64,000 bases of DNA. It comes from Bacteroidota bacterium (GTDB lineage Bacteria; Bacteroidota; Bacteroidia; Chitinophagales; Chitinophagaceae). The notes beneath the pieces were generated by a model. It was not told the origin of the DNA. It saw only the letters and a program-made list of their open reading frames with translations, and made no database searches. The translations under genes and the position numbers were made by a program. Within the stretch, counting starts at the first letter, position 1, and each line of letters begins with the position of its first letter. Shown in pieces: positions 47,156 to 53,699 of this stretch. Location: contig CANGUG010000015.1 of NCBI GenBank assembly GCA_947457075.1, positions 1-64,000 on the forward strand, given 5' to 3'.

Positions 47156-48211
47156 TTAGTTCTCCAAACTATGCGCAGCCGATTTGTAGTTTTTCCATTT
47201 GGTAATGGCTGCTTGTATATCTGAAGGTAATTCACTTTCAAAGCGCATTAATTTTTCGGTAGTAGGATGCACAAAGCCAAGGGTGGCTGCATGTAAAGCA
47301 CACCTTGGACAAGCTTCAAAACAGTTATCTACGAACTGTTTGTACTTGGTATAAATAGTGCCTTTTAAAATTCGGTCTCCACCATATTCATTGTCATTAA
47401 ATAAAGTGTGTCCAATATGTTTCATGTGCACACGTATTTGATGCGTACGCCCTGTTTCTAAAATACATGAAACTAGGGTAGTGTAATTGTATCGCTCAAT
47501 TACTTTATAATGTGTAATAGCATGTTTGCCTACATCACCCTCTGGATAGGCATCAAACATTTTTCTAAATGTTTTGTGTCGTGCAATATGCGCATTAACA
47601 GTCCCTTCCTCCTGTTCCATATCACCCCAAACTAAGGCTACATATTTTCTTTCTACTGTATGGTTAAAAAATTGTTTTGCTAAATGACTTGCTGCTTCGG
47701 CTGTTTTTGCCAATACAATTAATCCAGTCGTATTTTTATCAATTCTGTGTACCAATCCAAAACGCGGTAAAACCTCTTCACTTAAATTGGGGTTTTGAGC
47801 TAGTAAATGATAAGCAACTCCATTTAATAAAGTGCCGGTATAATTTCCAATACCAGGGTGTACCACCATATTGGCAGGTTTGTTAATGACCATTACTGCA
47901 TCGTCCTCATACACAATATCCAAATTCATCTGTTCTGGTTTCAATTCCGTGTATTCTGGATTCACATAGCTCATATAAGTAACTTCATCCCCAGGACGCG
48001 TTCGATAATTGCTTTTTACTACTTTCCCATTTACCGTTAAAAAGCCCCCTTCGATACCGTTTTGTAATTTACTTCGCGTCATGCCTTCAATACGCATTTG
48101 CACCCATTTGTCAATACGCATCGGTTCCTGGCCTTTATCTACCATAAAAGTCAGTTTCTCATATACTTCCTCGTTATTTTCGTCTTGTATTAAATCCTGT
48201 TCAGTTGACAT
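47156..48211 (-). CDS. rluD: RluD-type 23S rRNA pseudouridine synthase
   Basis: This 351-residue RluA-family enzyme has an N-terminal S4 RNA-binding domain (about 28-95, RIDKWVQMRIEGMTRSKLQNGI) and a catalytic domain with the Asp in GLVHRIDKNTTGLIVLAKT. RKYVALVWG, GRTHQIRVHMKHIGHTLFNDN and RCALHAATLGFVHP complete it. RluD isomerises uridines in helix 69 of 23S rRNA. The RluD assignment over RluA/RluC is based on the S4 domain and length. Confidence 0.88.
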   Translation of the reverse strand: MSTEQDLIQDENNEEVYEKLTFMVDKGQEPMRIDKWVQMRIEGMTRSKLQNGIEGGFLTVNGKVVKSNYRTRPGDEVTYMSYVNPEYTELKPEQMNLDIVYEDDAVMVINKPANMVVHPGIGNYTGTLLNGVAYHLLAQNPNLSEEVLPRFGLVHRIDKNTTGLIVLAKTAEAASHLAKQFFNHTVERKYVALVWGDMEQEEGTVNAHIARHKTFRKMFDAYPEGDVGKHAITHYKVIERYNYTTLVSCILETGRTHQIRVHMKHIGHTLFNDNEYGGDRILKGTIYTKYKQFVDNCFEACPRCALHAATLGFVHPTTEKLMRFESELPSDIQAAITKWKNYKSAAHSLEN

Positions 48212-48255
48212 GTTGCAAAAGTAGGATATTGCAGCTTAGTTTGTAACTTTGTTCC

Positions 48256-48963
48256 ATGCGTCAACAAGTATATTTTGAAGATTTAGGGGTTAAATCCTAT
48301 CAACCTACATGGGATTACCAGGAGGCGCTATTGGCTGCGAATACGCAAATTAAATTTAAAGCAAGGGAAAAGGAGGAGGATGTGCGCCAAACAGCTACGG
48401 AACATAGATTGTTGTTGGTGGAGCATCCGCCTGTATTTACCTTAGGGAAAAATGGGAAAAGAGCGCATGTATTGGTGTCGGAGGAGCATTTAAATAAGCT
48501 TGGAATTGAGTTTTTCCACATTAATAGAGGGGGTGATATCACTTATCATGGACCTCAACAAATTGTGGGGTATCCCATTTTAGACTTGGATAAATTTAAA
48601 ACTGATTTAGGTTGGTATTTAAGAAGTTTGGAGCAAGTAATTATTGATACGATCGCGGAATATGGGTTAATTGGAGAAAGAAGTTCGGGAGAAACGGGCG
48701 TTTGGTTACAACCCGATGATCCATTTATGGCGCGTAAAATTTGTGCTATGGGAATTAAATGCAGTAGATGGGTCACCATGCATGGATTTGCTTTAAATGT
48801 AAATCCAGACCTCTCTCATTTTGAATACATTGTTCCCTGTGGAATACAAGGGAAAACGGTAACCTCTTTAGAAAAAGAGTTAGGATATAAAGTGAATTAT
48901 GAGGAAGTGAAAGAAAAAATCAAGCATCATTTTCAACGAATTTTTGAAGTTGATTTAGTTTAG
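48256..48963 (+). CDS. lipB: Lipoyl(octanoyl) transferase
   Basis: LipB (235 residues) moves octanoyl from acyl carrier protein to lipoyl domains of 2-oxoacid dehydrogenases. LLLVEHPPVFTLGKNG, INRGGDITYHGPQQIVGYPILDL, GVWLQPDD...ARKICAMGIKCSRWVTMHGFALN and the Cys in YIVPCGIQGKTVTSL match the family, with the expected Cys-Lys pair. It is divergent from rluD across 44 bp. Confidence 0.95.
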   Translation: MRQQVYFEDLGVKSYQPTWDYQEALLAANTQIKFKAREKEEDVRQTATEHRLLLVEHPPVFTLGKNGKRAHVLVSEEHLNKLGIEFFHINRGGDITYHGPQQIVGYPILDLDKFKTDLGWYLRSLEQVIIDTIAEYGLIGERSSGETGVWLQPDDPFMARKICAMGIKCSRWVTMHGFALNVNPDLSHFEYIVPCGIQGKTVTSLEKELGYKVNYEEVKEKIKHHFQRIFEVDLV

Positions 48964-48964
48964 T

Positions 48965-48984
48965 TTTGTTTGTTTGTTTGTTTG
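48965..48984. repeat. TTTG pentanucleotide-free microsatellite (TTTG x5)
   Basis: Five tandem copies of the tetranucleotide TTTG start one base after the lipB stop codon. This is a slippage-prone simple repeat, located outside coding sequence. Confidence 0.9.
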
Positions 48985-49047
48985 TATTCCCGCAATACAG
49001 GGCAATTTCAGCTTAATGAATACAGTTAACTTGTTATGAAACTTCAA

Positions 49048-49989
49048 TTAAAAATGAAGCACTCCTTTGGGAAGGGACCTATTCCCTTGCAAGCCTCCAC
49101 TATGTATTATTAAGACCTTACTTTTGGGATTAAAATAATTGGCTTGCATTAACTGCTCCGCAGCGTAAAAAACTTTTCCTGTATAAACAATATCAGTAGG
49201 GATGGAAGCATGCTCCCATAAGCGATTCATGAAATTAATTTGTGCGGGGGTTGTTTTAGCATAACCACCTTGATGAAATTCATGTAATAAAGTAAAAGCT
49301 GCATTTTTATCCTCCAACAACTCAATAATTTCTGAATGGATCGTGCCTTCATTTTTTAATACTGGAATCCCAATCATATTTTGGTGCTTTTCTACAGCAT
49401 TGATTACTCCAGCAATCATCGTGCCAGTACCAACTGCACATATTATATAATCGTATTCATGAATTGGATTCACAATATGAATATTGCTGAAATGAACTGA
49501 TTCATTGCTTCTATTCATTGGCGCCCAATCGCTAATCATTGTAGAAGCACCTTTAGCACCTAATGCGCCATAACCTCCTTCGTCAATAAAATAAAGTTTA
49601 TTTGTAGATGGGTAATTTTGATGGAGCAATTCATTTTTCTTTTCTTGAAATAAGGTTCTTCCTACAAAAACTATATCCATTCCATAATCAATAGCCTCTT
49701 GTAAAGTAGGGGTAATTGGTTCGCCTTCATTGGAACGGACATAGCCTATGCATTTCAATCCATTTTCTTTGGCTTCATAGGCAAGGGCCACTAAATGGTT
49801 GGAATAAGGACCTCCAAAACTTGCAATGGTATTAGCCTGGCTTTTTATTGCTTCATGTACATAATAGCGCAACTTATACCATTTATTGCCACTGATAATT
49901 GGATGAATCTGGTCCAGCCTTAAAGTATCAATGGCAACTTGATTGTTGCTTAAAAAGGGAATAGGCTCAATGTTTGGGCTAGGGTTCAA
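49048..49989 (-). CDS. D-cysteine desulfhydrase / ACC deaminase-like PLP enzyme
   Basis: This 313-residue fold-type II PLP protein resembles the ACC deaminase/D-cysteine desulfhydrase family. The PLP lysine is in SGNKWYKLRYYV, IASFGGPYSNHLVALAY follows, and CAVGTGTMIAGV is the phosphate loop. ACC deaminase activity needs specific residues that cannot be confirmed by eye, so desulfhydration of D-cysteine is the more general guess. Confidence 0.85.
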   Translation of the reverse strand: MNPSPNIEPIPFLSNNQVAIDTLRLDQIHPIISGNKWYKLRYYVHEAIKSQANTIASFGGPYSNHLVALAYEAKENGLKCIGYVRSNEGEPITPTLQEAIDYGMDIVFVGRTLFQEKKNELLHQNYPSTNKLYFIDEGGYGALGAKGASTMISDWAPMNRSNESVHFSNIHIVNPIHEYDYIICAVGTGTMIAGVINAVEKHQNMIGIPVLKNEGTIHSEIIELLEDKNAAFTLLHEFHQGGYAKTTPAQINFMNRLWEHASIPTDIVYTGKVFYAAEQLMQANYFNPKSKVLIIHSGGLQGNRSLPKGVLHF

Positions 49990-50073
49990 TCTGTTTATTT
50001 TTAATGAAAATCAGCTATTTTTGTAAACAGTATTTTTACAATAAGTAAAAGTACAAAATATAAATCTTGAATA

Positions 50074-50976
50074 ATGAGTGCACCTACATTAGTGATATTA
50101 GCAGCGGGTATGGCGAGTAGATATGGTAGTCAAAAGCAAACGGAAGGTTTTGGCCCCAATGGAGAAACCATTATGGACTATTCTATTTATGATGCAATTA
50201 GAGCTGGATTTGGCAAAGTGGTATTTATTATTAGGGAAGATTTTAGCGAAGCATTTAAGGCAAGTTTTGAACCAAAATTGAAAGGCAAAATACATACAGC
50301 GTATGTTTTTCAATCCTTGGATAAGTTCACCGAAGGTCATCAAGTGCATCCTGATCGTGCCAAGCCATGGGGGACAGCACATGCAGTATTGTGCACAAAG
50401 GGCATGGTCAATGAACCCTTTGCTGTGATCAATGCCGACGATTATTATGGAGCTGAGGCATTTGCCCAAGCGTATCAATTTTTAACAAAGGAGTGCAATG
50501 ATAAAACCTATTGTATTTTAGGATATGAGTTGGCCAATACTTTAAGTGAAAATGGAACGGTGAGTAGAGGAGTTTGTACTGTGGATGAAAATAATACTTT
50601 GACAAAAATTGTGGAGCGCACAAAAATTTATAGGAAAGACAATGGTATTGTATTTGAGGAGGAGGGTATTGAAACTCCATTGTTGAAAGATACCAGAGTG
50701 AGTATGAATTTCATGTGTTTTGCGCCTAATTTCATTGATTTATGCGAAAAAGAGTTTAGCCAATTTTTAGAAAAACAAGGACAAGCACTAAAATCAGAAT
50801 TCTATATTCCCTTTGTTGCAGGTCAATTTTCTCATTTAGGTTTAGGCAATGTGAAAGTGATTAGTACCAATGCCAAATGGTTTGGTGTTACCTATAAAGA
50901 GGATGCTCCAATGGTAAAAGCAAATATAGACGCACTTGTCAATAACCATGTGTATCCTGCGGATTTGTGGAAATAA
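50074..50976 (+). CDS. Sugar-phosphate nucleotidyltransferase-like protein
   Basis: This 300-residue protein is an NTP transferase of the GT-A fold. LVILAAGMASRYGSQKQTEGFGPNGETIMDY is split by a typical G-rich loop, PWGTAHAVLCTKG lies over the base, and INADDYYG holds the metal-binding Asp. The C-terminal half has no left-handed hexapeptide repeat, so it is not GlmU. The sugar is unknown. Confidence 0.85.
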   Translation: MSAPTLVILAAGMASRYGSQKQTEGFGPNGETIMDYSIYDAIRAGFGKVVFIIREDFSEAFKASFEPKLKGKIHTAYVFQSLDKFTEGHQVHPDRAKPWGTAHAVLCTKGMVNEPFAVINADDYYGAEAFAQAYQFLTKECNDKTYCILGYELANTLSENGTVSRGVCTVDENNTLTKIVERTKIYRKDNGIVFEEEGIETPLLKDTRVSMNFMCFAPNFIDLCEKEFSQFLEKQGQALKSEFYIPFVAGQFSHLGLGNVKVISTNAKWFGVTYKEDAPMVKANIDALVNNHVYPADLWK

Positions 50977-51000
50977 TGGACCTACTTGAAAAATATGCAT

Positions 51001-51034
51001 AAAAAAAGAGTCAACCTAAGTTGACTCTTTTTTT
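51001..51034. terminator. Bidirectional terminator
   Basis: A 15-bp perfect stem (51001-51015 with 51020-51034, core GAGTCAAC/GTTGACTC) has loop CTAA, with an A-run and a T-run. A small palindrome ATGAGC-GCTCAT follows at 51035-51049. It separates convergent genes. Confidence 0.92.
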
Positions 51035-51060
51035 ATGAGCGCTGCTCATATATTAAATCC

Positions 51061-52164
51061 TTAATTGAAAGAACGAATATTGTAAATGTAATTTTTCAAA
51101 TTACTGATTTGCTTTTTTCGATCATTTTTCCCAATAGATTTTTTTGCAATTTTTATGGTATTTTCTTTGGAGGCCGCTTCAATTAGATCAAATATTTTTG
51201 ATGACTTAATCGCAAATGCAACACCCTCTGCTTGTTTTTGACGTGTATTAATGATGCCAATAAGCTCGGCATTATCATTAAATACAGGCGCTCCTGAATA
51301 ACCAGGGTTAGCGCTAATTTGTATTTGATAAGCATTGCTATCTCCTTCAAATCCTGATTGAGCACTTAAATACCCCTTACCATAAACAATATCATTGTCG
51401 TTTCTTGGGTAACCTAAAATATAAATTTCTTCCCCTAATTCGCTTTTCTTATTTCTGATAGAATAAGGAATTGATTTTGGTTGAACAAAGTCAGCGTCTT
51501 CAATTTTTAATAAAGCTAAGTCACTACTTTTATCAGTATAAATAATGGTGGCATTCAATTCCTGTCCAGTGCTACTAATTACAATTGCATCATCTCCTTT
51601 TAAAACGTGTGCGTTAGTAATGATATAGCCCTTAGTGTCAATTAAAAAACCCGAACCACCACTAATTAATTTTGCATTTTCAGGAAGTTTGGTTTTCACT
51701 TCATTTAATAAGTGACCTTGTACTTTTTGGTTGTTTTTAATAATCTCAATTGCTTTACTAAGCTGCAATACTTGAGATCCATTTAAACTCGGAGAGAAAT
51801 ACATTAACATGACTGTGGTAATACCAGCGATAAATCCACCAACAGATGCTGCAATGGCAGTTACTTTTTTGTATTTGGACCAAAGTTGAATCACTTTGAA
51901 TTTGGTGGACTGCTCATTGATTGGAGCCCACTCACCCGCTTCAAATAAAGTATTAAAAGTTATTTCTGTTGTTCTAGTAAAGTTCTTGCGCTTTGCAAAA
52001 TTGTCCATTTCATGTAAAAACATGCTATGCTCAACCACCATTTGGTCAATCTCGGGGGTATTTTTACGAATGGACTCAAATTGAGCAGCCTCAGCAGGGG
52101 ACATTTCGCCAGCTAAGTATTTTTCAATTGCTTCTAATAATTGTATATCGTCCATTGTTGTCAT
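51061..52164 (-). CDS. Membrane anti-sigma-like / trypsin-like serine protease fusion
   Basis: This 367-residue protein has an N-terminal segment (about 1-95: LLEAIEKYLAGEMSPAEAAQFE, TPEIDQMVVEHSMFLHEMD) like the cytosolic part of Bacteroidota anti-sigma factors, one transmembrane helix (about 101-123) and a periplasmic S1C/HtrA-type protease (about 160-335). The triad is His186 (TNAHV), Asp215 (SSDLALLK) and Ser290 in NPGYSGAPV; the usual GNSGGP is altered. There is no PDZ domain. It starts 9 bp after an ECF sigma factor gene, so it is probably that factor's membrane partner. Confidence 0.8.
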   Translation of the reverse strand: MTTMDDIQLLEAIEKYLAGEMSPAEAAQFESIRKNTPEIDQMVVEHSMFLHEMDNFAKRKNFTRTTEITFNTLFEAGEWAPINEQSTKFKVIQLWSKYKKVTAIAASVGGFIAGITTVMLMYFSPSLNGSQVLQLSKAIEIIKNNQKVQGHLLNEVKTKLPENAKLISGGSGFLIDTKGYIITNAHVLKGDDAIVISSTGQELNATIIYTDKSSDLALLKIEDADFVQPKSIPYSIRNKKSELGEEIYILGYPRNDNDIVYGKGYLSAQSGFEGDSNAYQIQISANPGYSGAPVFNDNAELIGIINTRQKQAEGVAFAIKSSKIFDLIEAASKENTIKIAKKSIGKNDRKKQISNLKNYIYNIRSFN

Positions 52165-52173
52165 TCTATTATT

Positions 52174-52764
52174 TTAATCTCCAATATTATACTGCGCAAA
52201 AAACAGCTTTTTTAAACGCATCAAACATTTATATTTTTGGTTCTTGGCATTATCTGAATTGGTATATCCAAATTCTGCCGCTAGGGCTTGCATATCTTTT
52301 TTATTCAAATAATATCCTTCCAGCAAACTCTTGCAGGGTTCTCCAAGGCTGTTGAGTGCCCTGTCCATAATTGCAAAAGCAGCATCCTTTTTTGCGGATT
52401 CGTCCATATCCATTTCAAGGGATACAGATTCTTCCTCGGTACTTAATGGGGTACTATACCTTCCCATTTGTTGTAACCTTTTGAGCCAAAGATGCTTACA
52501 TATAGAAAAAAGATAGGTTTTTATTTGACAGGTAAGTGAAAATGAGTCAATTTGTACCTTTTCATACAAAGTAATCATCGCTTCCTGAAATATATCCCTA
52601 GCATCATCCAAAGAGCCGTTATTGTTGGTAACGAAATGCTGAATCATACCAAAATGACTCTTGTAAAGCGTTTCAACCGCTTTGGAGTCATTGTTTGCGA
52701 GCCCCTTTAAAAGGGCTTGTTCGTTGTATTCAGCTTTCAAGATATTAATACTTTGTAAGGTCAA
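52174..52764 (-). CDS. ECF-type RNA polymerase sigma factor
   Basis: This sigma-70 family factor of up to 196 residues has region 2 (about 28-95: ETLYKSHFGMIQHFV, LDDARDIFQEAMITLYEKV, YLFSICKHLWLKRL) and a region 4 helix-turn-helix (about 125-190: LEGYYLNKKDMQALAAEFGYTNSDNAKNQKYKCLMRL). There is no suitable ATG: translation must begin at TTG, either 52764 or 52740 (LKAEYNEQ, which fits the family better). It forms an operon with the protease-type membrane protein and is divergent from the heptad-repeat lipoprotein. Confidence 0.88.
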   Translation of the reverse strand: MTLQSINILKAEYNEQALLKGLANNDSKAVETLYKSHFGMIQHFVTNNNGSLDDARDIFQEAMITLYEKVQIDSFSLTCQIKTYLFSICKHLWLKRLQQMGRYSTPLSTEEESVSLEMDMDESAKKDAAFAIMDRALNSLGEPCKSLLEGYYLNKKDMQALAAEFGYTNSDNAKNQKYKCLMRLKKLFFAQYNIGD

Positions 52765-52879
52765 AAGTAACCCAATTTGCTTATTTAATTTATTTTTTAC
52801 ATTTTTTGGGGTACTGGGGGTTACCTTTTAGCAGTTTCTGTATTAAAAGTATAAATTAAACAATTAAAAATCTTTCCAA

Positions 52880-53059
52880 ATGAAAAAAGTATTCGCAATT
52901 TTCGCTATCGCTGCATTAGCTGCTTGTGGTGGTGCTTCAACTGAAACTAAGACTGACACTGCTGCTGCAACTGTAGATACTGCTGCTGCAACTGTTGACA
53001 CTGCTGCTAAAGCTGTAGATACTGCTGCTAAGGCTGTAGATACTGCTGCTAAGAAGTAA
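52880..53059 (+). CDS. Small heptad-repeat lipoprotein (59 aa)
   Basis: This ORF has a lipoprotein signal (MKKVFAIFAIAALAAC, lipobox LAAC, lipidated Cys16) and then nearly five seven-residue units of the form DTAAATV or DTAAKAV, ending DTAAKK. The DNA carries matching 21-bp repeats (52955-53056). The mature part would be an Ala-rich helix, and the lysine-ended tail recalls Braun-type lipoproteins, but that likeness is only structural. It is divergent from the ECF sigma factor and lies 14 bp upstream of a structured RNA. Confidence 0.8.
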   Translation: MKKVFAIFAIAALAACGGASTETKTDTAAATVDTAAATVDTAAKAVDTAAKAVDTAAKK

Positions 53060-53072
53060 TTAAACTAAATGG

Positions 53073-53187
53073 ACTATTGGTCCAGATGGGGGAAACCCTG
53101 TCAAAGCTTGCCAACCAGTAGTTATCGAACAATTTTCATATGGCAAGCAATCGTTAAGCCGCCCTGTTTCCACAGGGGGGCTTTTTT
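53073..53187 (+). ncRNA. Predicted H-type pseudoknot RNA with its own terminator
   Basis: Stem S1 pairs ACTATTGGT (53073-53081) with ACCAGTAGT (53114-53122), nine pairs including one G-U. Stem S2 pairs GCTTGCCA (53106-53113) with TGGCAAGC (53141-53148), eight exact pairs. S2 starts directly next to S1, giving a coaxial H-type pseudoknot. The first loop holds a seven-pair hairpin (53085-53091/53096-53102) with a GAAA tetraloop. A terminator follows at 53156-53187. It does not match any riboswitch I recognise. It may be an independent small RNA or a structured 3' end of the lipoprotein mRNA. Confidence 0.5.
53156..53187 (+). terminator. Terminator of lipoprotein/pseudoknot transcript
   Basis: AAGCCGCCCTG (53156-53166) pairs with CAGGGGGGCTT (53173-53183), with one G-G mismatch and a six-nt loop, followed by a run of T. 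It ends the transcript that contains the pseudoknot. Confidence 0.85.
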
Positions 53188-53212
53188 ATTTTATATGCAT
53201 AGGCGCCCGCTT

Positions 53213-53240
53213 CCACTCGTCTTTCACAAGAAAGGAGTGG
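53213..53240. repeat. Isolated inverted repeat hairpin
   Basis: CCACTC...GAGTGG (53213-53218/53235-53240) encloses CTTTC-ACAA-GAAAG (53221-53225/53230-53234), with a two-base bulge. There is no T-run on either strand. It lies 34 bp downstream of the antisense small ORF and may end or stabilise that transcript. Confidence 0.45.
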
Positions 53241-53273
53241 TTAACATACAATTGTAAAGGATCAGATCAGCAA

Positions 53274-53363
53274 TTAGTGATTGGTGGAAAATAATAAAAT
53301 CATCTCTAAAAGGATAATGTAACTAACACATACAAAAAGGACTTTGCCAACTTCTTTGTTCAT
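53274..53363 (-). CDS. Possible 29-residue single-helix membrane protein
   Basis: The minus strand encodes MNKEVGKVLFVCVSYIIL and eleven more residues: a short charged start, a hydrophobic segment of about 17 residues and a polar end. A consensus promoter (TTTTG, 19 bp, TAATTTTG) lies 15-47 bp upstream in the right direction, which is the main reason to call it. A longer in-frame extension upstream (to 53477) runs over that promoter and is not favoured. No homolog is known to me. Confidence 0.4.
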   Translation of the reverse strand: MNKEVGKVLFVCVSYIILLEMILLFSTNH

Positions 53364-53378
53364 AACTAGTATTTTGAA

Positions 53379-53410
53379 CAAAATTAAAAAAAAATGGCAG
53401 TTGGGCAAAA
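53379..53410 (-). promoter_or_regulatory. Consensus promoter reading leftward
   Basis: On the minus strand TTTTG (53410-53406) and TAATTTTG (53386-53379) are separated by exactly 19 bp, the ideal Bacteroidota spacing. The start point would be near 53373, about 10 bp before the ATG of the 29-residue ORF. Confidence 0.6.
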
Positions 53411-53455
53411 GTCTGCAATACGAATAATTGTTAGTAAAATGTAAAAAACTTTCTG

Positions 53456-53492
53456 TTTTTGGCCTTAAATAGGGCATTTTAGCCTATATTTG
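53456..53492 (+). promoter_or_regulatory. Predicted promoter of the aromatic leader and operon
   Basis: TTTTTG (53456-53461) and TATATTTG (53485-53492) are separated by 23 bp. The expected start point, about 53497-53500, coincides with the leader ATG at 53500, so the leader ORF may be translated from a leaderless mRNA. Confidence 0.7.
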
Positions 53493-53499
53493 TACTACG

Positions 53500-53583
53500 A
53501 TGAAAGCAAATAGCAACTGGTTTTACTTTTTCTTTTATTTCTACTTTAATCAAAGTAGCCGGGTAGTATTTGTAAAAGCATAA
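53500..53583 (+). CDS. Aromatic amino acid leader peptide (Phe/Tyr/Trp)
   Basis: This 27-residue ORF contains ten aromatic residues in a row (WFYFFFYFYF, one Trp, six Phe, three Tyr) at codons 7-16. Attenuator parts are visible: a protector hairpin CTACTTT/AAAGTAG (53541-53547/53552-53558) inside the aromatic codons, an antiterminator pairing GCCGGG (53558-53563) with CCCGGC (53606-53611), and the terminator downstream. A ribosome stalled for lack of any aromatic aminoacyl-tRNA would break the protector and allow read-through into pheA and the following genes. Confidence 0.85.
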   Translation: MKANSNWFYFFFYFYFNQSSRVVFVKA

Positions 53584-53602
53584 ACGAAATAACTAAATAT
53601 AC

Positions 53603-53632
53603 AATCCCGGCCTAAACAGCCGGGATTTTTTT
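53603..53632 (+). terminator. Aromatic operon attenuator terminator
   Basis: AATCCCGGC (53603-53611) pairs exactly with GCCGGGATT (53619-53627) over a seven-nt loop, followed by a T-run to 53632. It lies 20 bp after the leader stop. Its 5' arm can instead pair with 53558-53563. Confidence 0.9.
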
Positions 53633-53699
53633 ATGTAAAAGCGCTACACAGAGTTTAACTAGCTAGGTGGTTCTGCTAAAAAAGGGTCAACAAAAAAGG

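Noticed and set aside
52955..53056. CRISPR-like regular 21-bp direct repeats
   Set aside because: There are no spacers, the units are adjacent and in frame, and they encode the heptads of the lipoprotein.
53069..53257. A 62-codon plus-strand reading frame
   Set aside because: It runs through the pseudoknot and the terminator, has no signal or motif, and the RNA explanation fits better.
53364..53477. N-terminal extension of the antisense small ORF
   Set aside because: It would place the consensus promoter inside the coding region, so only the short 29-residue form is kept.
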